Counted from the first letter of the stretch, positions 1-7,875 are shown. The stretch is 33,656 nucleotides of DNA from Clostridiales bacterium (GCA_012520655.1 JAAYNW010000016.1:1-33656); one strand, 5' to 3'. Program-made: numbers and translations. The notes: generated by a model not told the origin, from the sequence alone.

Positions 1-471
1 TAATTTCTCATACTGCATTTCCTGATCAGCACAACCGTGGTGATCTTATTTTGATACCTTCTTTTCAACCTGTATAAAATTTTCAATGTTCTTCAATTTA
101 GCCTTGACTTTTTATTTGCAGGCTTTTTTACATTTTGCACTTATTATGCATAAGATCCTTACAACCTGCTTGTTTTGCAATTACCTATTTAATCAGAACT
201 TCTTTGCATGGGGATCCGATGCAGAAGTTTTTTCATATAAATTTATGATTATAGTTTAATTAAAAAATATGTATTTGTAAATTAAAATTAATAAATCCCT
301 ATTTTATTGGATTTGCAACAGTTAATTGAAAATGAATCGGGACATTAATAAAAAAAAAAGAATTTGTTCACACTTTGGACACATTTATGACATATTATGT
401 TAAAAGTTGGTACAGATACATAGAGGTTTGCATCAACAAAAATAATTCATATTTCTAGGAGGAGAAAGATT
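1..471. other. AT-rich intergenic region
   Basis: No convincing gene is visible in these 471 bases. The stretch is very AT-rich and holds one terminator-like hairpin (197-233), a run of about ten A at 350-359 and the leader of the lipoprotein gene that starts at 472. No -35/-10 pair near 360-410 was good enough to call. Confidence 0.6.
197..233 (+). terminator. Rho-independent terminator of an upstream gene
   Basis: AACTTCT (197-203) pairs with AGAAGTT (223-229) and GCAT (206-209) pairs with ATGC (219-222), with a TT bulge and a 9-nt loop. A T run follows on the plus strand. It probably ends a plus-strand transcript whose gene lies outside the window. Confidence 0.55.
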
Positions 472-858
472 ATGAAAAAGAAAGTAGTTTTATTATTAAC
501 AGCAGTAGCAACATGCGCAACATTGATGATGGCTTGCGGAAACACAGAAGTTGCAACAGAAGAAACAGCAGTAGAAACTGAAGCAGTAGAAGAAGAAGCA
601 GCAACAGAAGAAGATGCAGCAGCAACAGATGACGCAGCAGCAACAGAAGATGCAGCAGCAACAGATGACGCAGCAGCAACAGAAGAAGATGCAGCAGCAA
701 CAGATGACGCAGCAGCAACAGAAGAAGATGCAGCAGCAACAGAAGATGCAGCAGCAACAGATGACGCAGCAGCAACAGATGACGCAGCAGCAACAGATGA
801 CGCAGCAGCAACAGATGATGCAGCAACAGATGATGCAGCTGAAACAGATGCTAACTAA
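472..858 (+). CDS. Hyperacidic low-complexity repeat lipoprotein
   Basis: A 128-residue protein. An N-terminal Lys-rich signal peptide ends in the lipobox LMMAC at about residues 18-22, so the mature protein should be lipid-anchored at Cys22 on the outer face of the membrane. The rest is almost only Ala, Thr, Glu and Asp: about a dozen units of DDAAAT, EDAAAT or EEDAAAT. It has no Lys or Arg after the signal peptide and no recognisable domain. The expected state is a disordered, strongly negative surface tether; this is inferred from composition. A strong ribosome site (AGGAGG at 458-463) and the lipobox fix the start. The gene is alone, followed by a terminator at 901. Function is unknown; metal binding or a surface spacer role are guesses. 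Confidence 0.8.
   Translation: MKKKVVLLLTAVATCATLMMACGNTEVATEETAVETEAVEEEAATEEDAAATDDAAATEDAAATDDAAATEEDAAATDDAAATEEDAAATEDAAATDDAAATDDAAATDDAAATDDAATDDAAETDAN
604..845 (+). repeat. In-frame 18/21-bp tandem repeat
   Basis: Tandem units built on GATGACGCAGCAGCAACA (18 bp) alternate with GAAGAT and GAAGAAGAT variants (18 and 21 bp), about 12 in all. Every unit length is a multiple of three, so copy-number change keeps the lipoprotein frame. The last units (DDAAT, then DDAAET) are degenerate. Confidence 0.9.
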
Positions 859-900
859 TTACATACTGAGCAATTTTCGGTAAATAATTAAATTAAAGAG

Positions 901-942
901 AAAGCTGTTTACTACCCAATCGGACGGTAAACAGCTTTTTTA
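901..942 (+). terminator. Terminator of the repeat lipoprotein gene
   Basis: A perfect 12-bp stem (AAAGCTGTTTAC at 901-912 with GTAAACAGCTTT at 927-938), a 14-nt loop and a run of T. A second small hairpin, AATTGC/GCAATT at 953-967, lies just downstream and may serve the convergent minus-strand operon. Confidence 0.85.
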
Positions 943-1001
943 TATATCTGTAAATTGCTTCGCAATTCGCATTATGCTAAAAGCACTTTGGAAAATACAT
1001 C

Positions 1002-2084
1002 TTAGCTTTCGGCGTAATCGATTTTTATGGAGTCTTCGTAAGGAAGAATAAGTTCGTAAACAATTTTATATGCGAGATTACGCATATCGGAAAAGGTTTG
1101 TTCATAGTTCTCGAGAGTCAGGCGGTCATTGCCTGCAATAATCTGGTCGGCCATGTATTTATTTATTTCGGGAGAAAAATGCAAGGTGTCCATATAGTTG
1201 TCGAGATTTGTTATAATATTTATTTCATCTTGAAAATAATACATCTCTACGTTGTCATATGTCAGCAATTTTTCGGCGGTCTGTTCCATATTATAAAGAT
1301 ATGCTTCCAAATCTCCTGTGCGATAGATGTTGTCCCACCAAAGCATGGAATATGCAGGAAAGAATATTTTAAACTGCGTTTCCGGATGCGACTTAATCTG
1401 CTCTTCCATTAAGCCGATATTGGCATCTAAAACATCTTGGTAAAAATCCTTTTCTTTCATGGGAGAAATGTCCGCGCTGCGGATATATAAATTTAAGGCC
1501 ATCTCCTGATTGAATTCTTTCCACTGTGCCCAATTATAAGAATTATTTTCATCATAATCTCCGATGATGGAATTGGCGATTAAATAAGGTGTCTTTTCGA
1601 ATAAAACGCCTTTGTTATATATATATTGCACGTCGTCAAAATAATTTCTGTTATATAAATACATAGGACAGCCGGTCAACTCATAAGTAGGTAAGGGGTC
1701 GGCAGCAAGAGAAGATGTATCCATACTGTAAAAGACATATCTCAAATCATGACTTTCATATGCGACATCCAGAAGATAGCATAAATCCGCGGTAGCGCCG
1801 TAAGAACGTACCGCTTTGATGGTAGTACAGTTAAAGCCTTGGTTAAACCAACTGTTATTATTATTCTCCGTTACGGAGGAACCTACAATTAAGCTGTCAT
1901 AATCAAATGTGCGTAAAGTGCCGATACATTGGTATTCTTTATCAGCCAGAACCGCCTTTAACCCGAACCACGGCTTGTGATAGTGAAAAAACGGATCTAA
2001 GAAAATAACAAATACTGCAATGACAAGCATTATAGCTAATCCTCTTTTAAAAAAAGATAGAATAAATTTTTTCTCCACTTCCAT
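1002..2084 (-). CDS. SGNH-like membrane-anchored partner of an MBOAT O-acyltransferase
   Basis: A 360-residue protein with one N-terminal membrane segment (about residues 12-32) and an extracytoplasmic remainder. After the anchor, DSLIVGSSVTENN carries the GSS form of the SGNH/GDSL nucleophile motif. Near the end MDTLHFSP gives the D-x-x-H pair typical of the same fold, so a Ser/Asp/His triad looks intact. Proteins of this kind (AlgJ/AlgX, DltD and PatB-like) transfer acyl groups that the MBOAT partner moves across the membrane, and the gene begins 43 bases after the MBOAT stop codon. The acceptor (exopolysaccharide, teichoic acid or another glycan) cannot be read from the sequence. It probably shares a transcript with the MBOAT gene. 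Sequence conservation in this family is low, so the call rests on motifs and context. Confidence 0.7.
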   Translation of the reverse strand: MEVEKKFILSFFKRGLAIMLVIAVFVIFLDPFFHYHKPWFGLKAVLADKEYQCIGTLRTFDYDSLIVGSSVTENNNNSWFNQGFNCTTIKAVRSYGATADLCYLLDVAYESHDLRYVFYSMDTSSLAADPLPTYELTGCPMYLYNRNYFDDVQYIYNKGVLFEKTPYLIANSIIGDYDENNSYNWAQWKEFNQEMALNLYIRSADISPMKEKDFYQDVLDANIGLMEEQIKSHPETQFKIFFPAYSMLWWDNIYRTGDLEAYLYNMEQTAEKLLTYDNVEMYYFQDEINIITNLDNYMDTLHFSPEINKYMADQIIAGNDRLTLENYEQTFSDMRNLAYKIVYELILPYEDSIKIDYAES

Positions 2085-2127
2085 ACCTTTCTGCCCACGT
2101 TATATGATAAAGACCGATTATGAGCTA

Positions 2128-3624
2128 TTAAAAATTAAAATATATAAATGTGCTGACCTGTGAAAATGAAATCAGCGACCATACGAAAATAATCGTAATA
2201 TACCAGCAGAACTTCGAGCTGTAATTGTTTTCTTCCACTATTTCAAGAGAATTTTTTCTGGTCAGAATAAAAGCGCTGATTGCAAGTGCTGCGAGGAAGA
2301 ATACGACGTAAGCAATACTCAGCATGTCCGGTTCCATAAGGCTGATTGCCTGTTTAATTACGTATAATTCGGGAATATCCAAATTGGCTGCTAGTTTGTA
2401 TATATAGCCGGTATTTTTAAATGCAAATAAATTCTTGTACATTTGGAAAGCATAAGTGATATTTTTGCTTCGGAAAAAAATCAGGGATAAATTAAAAAAC
2501 GAAAAAGTAAAAAACCATCCTAACCATCTGGGGATATGGTATTTGGCGGAAACCTTTTCTTTATTGCCTTTTATACCCACAAGAGCCAGATTATCCCATA
2601 CGACCAGAAGTCCCTGCATAGTTCCCCACGCGATGTATGTCCAGTTGGCACCGTGCCATAATCCGCTTAAGACAAAAATTATTATAGTGTTAAGAATCGT
2701 TCTTAACCTGCCCTTTTTGCTTCCGCCAAGAGGAATATATACATAGTTGACGAAAAAGCGCGATAAGGTCATATGCCAGCGCTGCCACAATTCTTTTACA
2801 GAGCAGGCTTTATAGGGCGAATTAAAGTTAACAGGGAGTACAATATTGAACATATATCCAAGCCCTATTGCCATATCGCTGTATCCGCTGAAATCAAAAT
2901 AAATCTGGAAGGTATAAGCTAGAACAACGAGCAGTGTGGAGGGTGTATCCAAAAAATAAGTCTGCTCAAACCCAAAGTTCGTTGCGAGCGCAAGAGTATC
3001 GGCCAATAAAACCTTCTTTGCGAGGCCGATTACAAATAAGGAAAGACCCTTTGCAAAATTCCGGGAGTTATAACGTCTATTGTTTAAATCCTCAAAGTGA
3101 GGAATCATTTCCTTATAAAGAACTATAGGGCCGGCAACCAGCTGAGGAAAAAAAGTAATGAAAGTGGCATAATTGATTAAAGAACAGTGCTCTACATTCT
3201 TTTTATACCGGTCGACAATAAAGGAAAGATGCTGGAAGGTAAAAAAGCTGATACCCAGCGGCAAAAGAATATGTCTCAAAGCATAGTCCCTGTGAAAAAT
3301 ATAATTGATATTGTCAATAAAGAAATCATAGTATTTAAAATAAAAAAGAATTCCAAGGTTAATTGCAATACCTGCAATAAGACCGATCCTATCCGTAAGC
3401 TTTGATTTTGAAAGGGTCATAAGATGGCTTAGCGTATAGTTGGCAAGAATACTGAAAGAAATAACAAAAAGATAGTAGATATTAAAGTATCCGTAAAACC
3501 ACAAAGACATACCGATAAGAAATACCTTTGCCAGCTCATATTTTTTCAGTTTATTAAGGCCATACCAACCAAAGAGAACCGTGGGGAGAAATAGGAAAAT
3601 AAATATATAGGAATTAAAAAGCAT
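2128..3624 (-). CDS. MBOAT family O-acyltransferase (AlgI/DltB-like)
   Basis: A 498-residue polytopic membrane protein. The MBOAT core is clear: the central ELWQRWHMTLSRF block is followed by YIPLGGSKKG and then SGLWHGANWTYIAWG, which holds the conserved membrane-embedded histidine. The FPQLVAGPI and YSDMAIGLG motifs of the AlgI branch are also present. Enzymes of this group carry acyl (usually acetyl) groups across the membrane for modification of extracellular polymers. The SGNH-like gene immediately downstream is the expected partner that completes the transfer. Length fits the family. The only ribosome site visible, AGAAAGG, is about 13 bases from the ATG, which is long. No glycosyltransferase or polymer-export gene is nearby, so this two-gene unit probably modifies a polymer made elsewhere. 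Confidence 0.92.
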   Translation of the reverse strand: MLFNSYIFIFLFLPTVLFGWYGLNKLKKYELAKVFLIGMSLWFYGYFNIYYLFVISFSILANYTLSHLMTLSKSKLTDRIGLIAGIAINLGILFYFKYYDFFIDNINYIFHRDYALRHILLPLGISFFTFQHLSFIVDRYKKNVEHCSLINYATFITFFPQLVAGPIVLYKEMIPHFEDLNNRRYNSRNFAKGLSLFVIGLAKKVLLADTLALATNFGFEQTYFLDTPSTLLVVLAYTFQIYFDFSGYSDMAIGLGYMFNIVLPVNFNSPYKACSVKELWQRWHMTLSRFFVNYVYIPLGGSKKGRLRTILNTIIIFVLSGLWHGANWTYIAWGTMQGLLVVWDNLALVGIKGNKEKVSAKYHIPRWLGWFFTFSFFNLSLIFFRSKNITYAFQMYKNLFAFKNTGYIYKLAANLDIPELYVIKQAISLMEPDMLSIAYVVFFLAALAISAFILTRKNSLEIVEENNYSSKFCWYITIIFVWSLISFSQVSTFIYFNF

Positions 3625-3746
3625 TTTGCGATAAGTACCTTTCTGAATTCTGAATGATGTAATGTAGAAAAAAGATTCCTTACGGATAAAACTTTCTGTT
3701 CGGGCAGAGGCCTTTTTACCTGATTCTGCCCTTTTCGCACATTATA
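3625..3746 (-). promoter_or_regulatory. Promoter and structured leader of the MBOAT operon
   Basis: On the minus strand a perfect TATAAT lies at 3746-3741, giving a leader of about 110 bases before the MBOAT start. No good -35 is visible. The leader opens with a 7-bp hairpin (GGGCAGA/TCTGCCC, 3702-3731). A short GTAA-loop hairpin and a TTTTTT run (3674-3669) follow. No known riboswitch consensus was recognised. Confidence 0.4.
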
Positions 3747-3877
3747 TCATAGTTTGTGTAATAAAAAAATTAATTATTTTGATGCTATTTTAATTCTTTC
3801 GAAGAAGGGGATAAATTTTTATTACTGGGAAATAATGATAATAAAATTATAGTAGATGGAATGAAATGGAGGAAATT

Positions 3878-4513
3878 ATGAAAGTACGTTCGTTTGTCAC
3901 GACTTTAGTAATAACATTGACTGTTTGGCTGCTTTCGGCGCCTGTTATAAGCGGCTGCGGGAGTGGGCAGGTGTCGGATTCCAACACAAATAGTGTAGAA
4001 AATGTGAGGCGCGATGAGACGGAAGGCGTGATAGCGGAGGAAGAAGAGGACAGCAGCGCTTATGCATCGATGAGCGAGATAAAAAAGGCTGTTGTTGAAA
4101 TTCTGGGAGATAATTACTGGCCGGATAAGCAGCTTACAAAAGAGGAGCTGGAAATGGAAACAGGAATTACGGAGAATATGTATGAGGATTACTTCGCGGA
4201 AAAGCAGAGCATAGCGACCGACATCGATACGATGATTATTATTAAAGCAAAAGAGGATTATATAGCAGAAGTAGAAACTATGTTGAACGATTACAGGGAG
4301 AACCTAATGACAAAATATAGAGACCGTCCGCAGGAGCTTGGAAAGGTAGAAGCTTCTCGAATAGAAACAGTAGATAATTATGTCAGCTTCGTTCAGCTGG
4401 GTGCAGATACGGCAGCAGCCGCAGAAGCAGGAGATGAGGAAGTAATTGCTCTTTGCCAGCAGGAAAATGAACGAGCGGTGGATATAATAGAAAAAACACT
4501 GCTGGATCAATAA
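3878..4513 (+). CDS. Putative lipoprotein, DUF4358-like
   Basis: 211 residues from the ATG at 3878, chosen over an in-frame ATG at 3866 because TGGAGG (3867-3872) sits correctly before 3878 and overlaps 3866. An N-terminal hydrophobic stretch ends in a lipobox-like ISGC near residue 27, then an acidic linker (EEEEDSS). The folded part (about residues 60-211) contains GDNYWPDKQLT, an IDTMIIIKAKE stretch and a tail that looks helical. This pattern matches my memory of the DUF4358 lipoproteins of Clostridia, whose function is unknown. It lies divergent to the MBOAT operon and upstream of the HAD gene, which has its own promoter, so it is probably transcribed alone. Confidence 0.65.
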   Translation: MKVRSFVTTLVITLTVWLLSAPVISGCGSGQVSDSNTNSVENVRRDETEGVIAEEEEDSSAYASMSEIKKAVVEILGDNYWPDKQLTKEELEMETGITENMYEDYFAEKQSIATDIDTMIIIKAKEDYIAEVETMLNDYRENLMTKYRDRPQELGKVEASRIETVDNYVSFVQLGADTAAAAEAGDEEVIALCQQENERAVDIIEKTLLDQ

Positions 4514-4528
4514 TAGTTGGGGGAGCTA

Positions 4529-4557
4529 TTGATAGGGTTCGATTTATGGAGTATAAT
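4529..4557 (+). promoter_or_regulatory. Sigma-A promoter for the small ORF and HAD gene
   Basis: TTGATA (4529-4534), a 17-bp spacer and TATAAT (4552-4557). Transcription should start near 4564, leaving about 30 bases before the small ORF at 4595. Confidence 0.65.
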
Positions 4558-4588
4558 GAATATATTAAATGAAATTGAAAGAGAGGAG

Positions 4589-4620
4589 CCGCAAGTGATA
4601 AATTGCGGATTTTCTCTTTT
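4589..4620 (+). terminator. Terminator or attenuator hairpin in the HAD leader
   Basis: CCGCAA (4589-4594) pairs with TTGCGG (4603-4608) around an 8-nt loop, followed by ATTTTCTCTTTTT. It sits only about 25 bases after the predicted start of the HAD transcript and overlaps the first codons of the small ORF. It is therefore either an attenuator or a weak terminator of the preceding gene. Confidence 0.45.
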
Positions 4621-4684
4621 TCATGTACCTATTTTTACCTGCGGCTCAAAGGCAGGCCAAAAGAAAGTATGGTTATTGATATGA
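4595..4684 (+). CDS. Small ORF (29 aa) overlapping the HAD start codon
   Basis: A GTG start at 4595 lies six bases after the ribosome-site-like GAGAGGAG (4581-4588). The frame runs 29 codons and its TGA (4682-4684) overlaps the HAD ATG (4681) as ATGA, the standard arrangement for translational coupling. The HAD gene lacks a well-spaced site of its own (AAGAAAG is 13 bases away), which supports coupling. The peptide has two Cys and a basic C-terminal part and matches nothing I recognise. It may be a leader whose translation matters more than its product. The overlap and spacing are visible; expression is inferred. Confidence 0.4.
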   Translation: MINCGFSLFHVPIFTCGSKAGQKKVWLLI

Positions 4685-5334
4685 CGAATGCAATTATATT
4701 TGATATGGACGGAATACTGTTTGACACCGAGAGGATAAGCTGTGAGTGCTGGAGAGAGGTGGGACAGGAAATGGGTCTTGCCAATTTAAGCAAAGGAGTA
4801 AAGGGCTGCGTCGGTTTAAACAGAAATGACGCGGAAATCTTTATGAAGAGCCTTTATGGAGAGGAATTTCCTTTTGATGAATTCCGCGGCACGGTACATG
4901 CTCTTATGAAACGCAGAATTTTGGAAGAGGGACTTCCTATGAAAGAAGGAGTTATAGAGATTCTCGATTATCTGACAGAGGAAGGGTATATCGTAGGGCT
5001 GGCATCCTCAACGAGTCAAAAAAGTGTTAGGGAACATCTGGCGGAAGCCGGTATTACTCATTATTTCCGAAAAATTATTACGGGGGATATGGTAGAGCAT
5101 AGTAAGCCGATGCCGGATATATATTTGAAGGCTTGTGAAGAATTGGGTGTAACCCCGATGAATGCAATTGCCATTGAAGATTCTCCTAACGGAATCCGTT
5201 CAGCGTACCGTGCGGGCATGAAGCCGATTATGGTGCCGGATTTGATTGAACCGACGCCCGAAATCGAATCTATGCTCTATGGAAAATATTATTCTTTGCT
5301 GGATGTCATGGATTATCTTAAAGGTTGCCAGTAG
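4681..5334 (+). CDS. HAD-superfamily hydrolase, beta-phosphoglucomutase-like
   Basis: 217 residues. HAD motif I is DMDGILFDTE with Asp8 (nucleophile) and Asp10 (acid/base). Motif II is the ASSTS stretch near residue 109, the conserved lysine is Lys142 in SKPMPDIY, and motif III is IEDSPNG with Glu165 and Asp166 for Mg binding. The helical cap between motifs I and II is of the size seen in the beta-phosphoglucomutase/phosphatase branch. It is a soluble enzyme acting on a small phosphorylated compound, often a sugar phosphate; the substrate cannot be told. The start at 4681 begins the beta strand directly before motif I, as is usual, and overlaps the small ORF's stop. A start at 4669 is possible. 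The DUF362 gene follows after 46 bases, probably on the same transcript. Confidence 0.88.
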   Translation: MTNAIIFDMDGILFDTERISCECWREVGQEMGLANLSKGVKGCVGLNRNDAEIFMKSLYGEEFPFDEFRGTVHALMKRRILEEGLPMKEGVIEILDYLTEEGYIVGLASSTSQKSVREHLAEAGITHYFRKIITGDMVEHSKPMPDIYLKACEELGVTPMNAIAIEDSPNGIRSAYRAGMKPIMVPDLIEPTPEIESMLYGKYYSLLDVMDYLKGCQ

Positions 5335-5380
5335 AAGCAGAAGTTATGATACAAGAAGTAAAAAACAGATGGAGGAAAGT

Positions 5381-6487
5381 ATGTCAAAATCAAAAGTGTA
5401 TTATACAAATATGAAAACCTCATTTAATGAAAATCTTCCGCAGAAGCTCGAACGCTTGATAAAAACGGCGGGAATCGGAGAAATAGATTTCGATAGAAAG
5501 TATGCAGCTATAAAAATTCATTTTGGAGAGCCGGGAAATCTCGCTTTTCTCAGGCCCAATTATGCGGCCGTCGTAGCTAAGGTCGTTAAAGAGTTGGGTG
5601 GAAAGCCGTTCTTGACCGACTGTAATACGCTATATGTTGGAGGGCGCAAGAATGCACTTGATCATATAGATGCAGCTTACCAGAATGGTTTTTCTCCATT
5701 TTCTACGGGTTGCCATGTGATTATTGCTGACGGACTGAAAGGAACGGATGAAGAGTTGGTGCCTGTTGAAGGCGGAGAATACATAAAAGAAGCTAAAATC
5801 GGTCGTGCAATTATGGATGCGGATATATTTATTTCCTTGAATCATTTTAAGGGACATGAGGCGACCGGCTTCGGTGGCGCACTTAAAAATATCGGTATGG
5901 GCTGCGGTTCCAGAGCGGGCAAGATGGAGATGCACAGCGCTGGAAAGCCTTCTGTAAATCAAGAGGTCTGCATAGGCTGCGGGCGTTGCATTAAGATATG
6001 CGCTCATGACGCGCCGACAATTACCAATAGAAAAGCTAAGATTGACCATGACAAATGTGTAGGCTGCGGACGTTGTATCGGTGTTTGTCCGGCGGATGCG
6101 ATAGAGGCGGCAGGAGATGAATCCAACGATATTTTGAACAGGAAAATTGCGGAATACAGCAAAGCGGTAATTTCGGGAAGACCTCATTTCCATATAAGCC
6201 TTGTAATTGATGTTTCACCGAACTGTGACTGTCATGCGGAGAATGATATACCGATTGTACCGGATGTGGGTATGTTCGCATCTTTCGATCCGGTAGCTCT
6301 TGACTTGGCGTGTGCGGATGCCGTGAATAAGCAACCGATAATTGCAGAAAGCCAACTAAGTCGTATGCCGCATGTACACCACGATCATTTTACAGATTCT
6401 TCGCCGGCTACCAATTGGAAATCTTCGATAGAACATGCTGTAAAAATAGGGATAGGCAATGATGAGTATGAATTAATAGAAATATAA
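5381..6487 (+). CDS. DUF362 domain protein with two 4Fe-4S clusters
   Basis: 368 residues from the ATG at 5381, which has GGAGG at 5371-5375. The N-terminal part (about 1-190) is a DUF362 domain, with the KIHFGEPGN and NHFKGHEATGFGGALKN stretches typical of the family. A ferredoxin-like insert follows with two C-x2-C-x2-C-x3-C motifs: Cys197/200/203/207 and Cys226/229/232/236. The DUF362 fold resumes after it. The first cluster motif is followed by Ala rather than the usual Pro. Such proteins are common in anaerobes and presumed to be redox proteins, but their reaction is not established. It probably shares a transcript with the HAD gene; a functional link is not evident. Confidence 0.9.
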   Translation: MSKSKVYYTNMKTSFNENLPQKLERLIKTAGIGEIDFDRKYAAIKIHFGEPGNLAFLRPNYAAVVAKVVKELGGKPFLTDCNTLYVGGRKNALDHIDAAYQNGFSPFSTGCHVIIADGLKGTDEELVPVEGGEYIKEAKIGRAIMDADIFISLNHFKGHEATGFGGALKNIGMGCGSRAGKMEMHSAGKPSVNQEVCIGCGRCIKICAHDAPTITNRKAKIDHDKCVGCGRCIGVCPADAIEAAGDESNDILNRKIAEYSKAVISGRPHFHISLVIDVSPNCDCHAENDIPIVPDVGMFASFDPVALDLACADAVNKQPIIAESQLSRMPHVHHDHFTDSSPATNWKSSIEHAVKIGIGNDEYELIEI

Positions 6488-6500
6488 ATTTTAGATATGG

Positions 6501-6558
6501 ATTCTTTTAAAGCGGGAGCTTATGCCACCGCTTTATGAGAATCTTTTTATGTTTTTTA
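6501..6558. terminator. Terminator between the DUF362 gene and murG
   Basis: AAAGCGG (6509-6515) pairs with CCGCTTT (6528-6534). An outer ATTCT/AGAAT pair (6501-6505 with 6538-6542) lengthens the hairpin, and T-rich sequence follows. It lies between convergent genes. Confidence 0.6.
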
Positions 6559-6595
6559 ATTTTGTTAACAAAAAATAATTATATAGCATTCAAAA

Positions 6596-7669
6596 TTATT
6601 GCTTATTTACCGTATTCTCAATTAAATCCGTAATGGTGCGGATGGAATTGAGCTGGTTACTTCTGCTCATAGCGTCTATATAAGTCTGTCTGGTAAAGTA
6701 AAGCTCATGTACTTTTTCAACCAGCAGATTTTCTGTCAAATAATCTTCGTCGATTACAAGGCTGAATCCCTGTGATTCAAAGGACTTAGCGTTTAAAATC
6801 TGATCGCCGCGGCTGCTGTGTGCAGAAAGAGGGATGAGGAGATTGGGCTTTTTAAGTGCCAGTAACTCGCAGATGGAGTTGGCGCCCGCTCTCGAGATTA
6901 CAACATCGGACATAGCAAATATATCTTTCAACTCTGTTTTCACATATTCAAACTGCTTATAACCTGCAATATTTAACATCAAATTATCTACTTTATCTTT
7001 TCCGCAAATATGAACTACCTGAAAGTCCTGAAGAAGTTTTGGTAAGGCGTCACGCACGGTTTTGTTAATGGCCTCCGCTCCCAGGCTTCCTCCGATAACC
7101 ATGATTACCGGTTTATTGGAAGTAAATTTACACATATCATAAGCAGCAATCTTATTGCCCTTGGCGAGTTCTTCCCGAATCGGCGAACCGGTCAGTACGG
7201 CCTTCCCTTCCGGAAGCATCTGAATGGTTTCGGGAAAGTTACAGCATACTTTTTGAGCTACAGGAATACAAAGCTTATTGGCAAGACCCGGCGTCATATC
7301 CGATTCGTGAATGATACATGGAATATTGAGAGAAGAAGCGGCACGGACGACAGGAACGCTGACAAAACCACCTTTTGAAAAGACGATGTCAGGTGCGACC
7401 TCTTTCAAATATTTTCTCGCTTCGGAGTAACCTTTCATGACGCGGAACGGATCGGTAAAGTTTTTAGGATCGAAATACCGGCGAAACTTGCCGGTTGCTA
7501 TTCCTAAGTAAGGAATATCGAAATCCTCTATCAGCTTTTTTTCTATGCCTTCATAAGAACCTATATAATGTATTTCGTAATTCAATTCCCGAAGTCTAGG
7601 TATTAGCGCAATATTTGGAGTTACATGGCCGGCCGTTCCTCCGCCGGTAAGTACAATTCTTTTTGCCAT
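6596..7669 (-). CDS. murG: UDP-GlcNAc:lipid-PP-MurNAc-pentapeptide GlcNAc transferase MurG
   Basis: A 357-residue GT28 glycosyltransferase. It adds GlcNAc to lipid I to make lipid II, the last cytoplasmic-face step of peptidoglycan precursor synthesis. The N-terminal glycine loop GGGTAGHVTPN (residues 9-19) is intact with His15. HESDMTPGLANKL, the second glycine loop VIGGSLGAEAIN and the donor-binding SRAGANSICELLALKKP block are present, and IPLSAHSSRGDQILNA is the expected C-terminal motif. Length is normal. The gene stands alone here rather than in a dcw cluster, which is common in Clostridia. A terminator-like hairpin (7714-7734) lies in its leader, suggesting control before translation. 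Confidence 0.96.
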   Translation of the reverse strand: MAKRIVLTGGGTAGHVTPNIALIPRLRELNYEIHYIGSYEGIEKKLIEDFDIPYLGIATGKFRRYFDPKNFTDPFRVMKGYSEARKYLKEVAPDIVFSKGGFVSVPVVRAASSLNIPCIIHESDMTPGLANKLCIPVAQKVCCNFPETIQMLPEGKAVLTGSPIREELAKGNKIAAYDMCKFTSNKPVIMVIGGSLGAEAINKTVRDALPKLLQDFQVVHICGKDKVDNLMLNIAGYKQFEYVKTELKDIFAMSDVVISRAGANSICELLALKKPNLLIPLSAHSSRGDQILNAKSFESQGFSLVIDEDYLTENLLVEKVHELYFTRQTYIDAMSRSNQLNSIRTITDLIENTVNKQ

Positions 7670-7713
7670 TATAAAATGCCTCCAGACTTAACAATGCAAA
7701 AATATACAAACCA

Positions 7714-7734
7714 AAAGAACGCGTCTGCGTTCTT
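7714..7734 (-). promoter_or_regulatory. Terminator-like hairpin in the murG leader
   Basis: Read on the minus strand, AAGAACGC, loop AGAC and GCGTTCTT form a perfect 8-bp stem followed by TT. It lies 45-65 bases before the murG ATG. No minus-strand gene lies upstream, so this is either an attenuator for murG or a structural leader element. Confidence 0.4.
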
Positions 7735-7846
7735 CTCTTAGACATATATAATTATATTGCAATAATTATAACAGAAAGAATAATAATTTTCCAGTGGTAT
7801 TCCTTTATCTTGTCGAAAAGTGCAGTGGATTACACCTTTGTGTCTA

Positions 7847-7875
7847 TTGAGAAGTAGAATGGTTTTGTTTATAAT
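7847..7875 (+). promoter_or_regulatory. Sigma-A promoter of the membrane protein gene
   Basis: TTGAGA (7847-7852), a 17-bp spacer and a perfect TATAAT (7870-7875), 27 bases before the ATG at 7903. Confidence 0.7.

Noticed and set aside
470-883. Long Gln-rich plus-strand and Leu-rich minus-strand frames across the lipoprotein repeat
   Set aside because: They are by-products of an 18-bp repeat that leaves several frames open. Only the frame with a signal peptide, lipobox and ribosome site is credible.
3625-3746. Cyclic di-GMP riboswitch before the MBOAT operon
   Set aside because: The GGGCA-containing hairpin is not in the GEMM context; the conserved GACGCAAAGCC-type part is missing.
5630-6193. 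187-codon antisense frame inside the DUF362 gene
   Set aside because: It has no ribosome site or domain, and the sense frame has clear motifs throughout.
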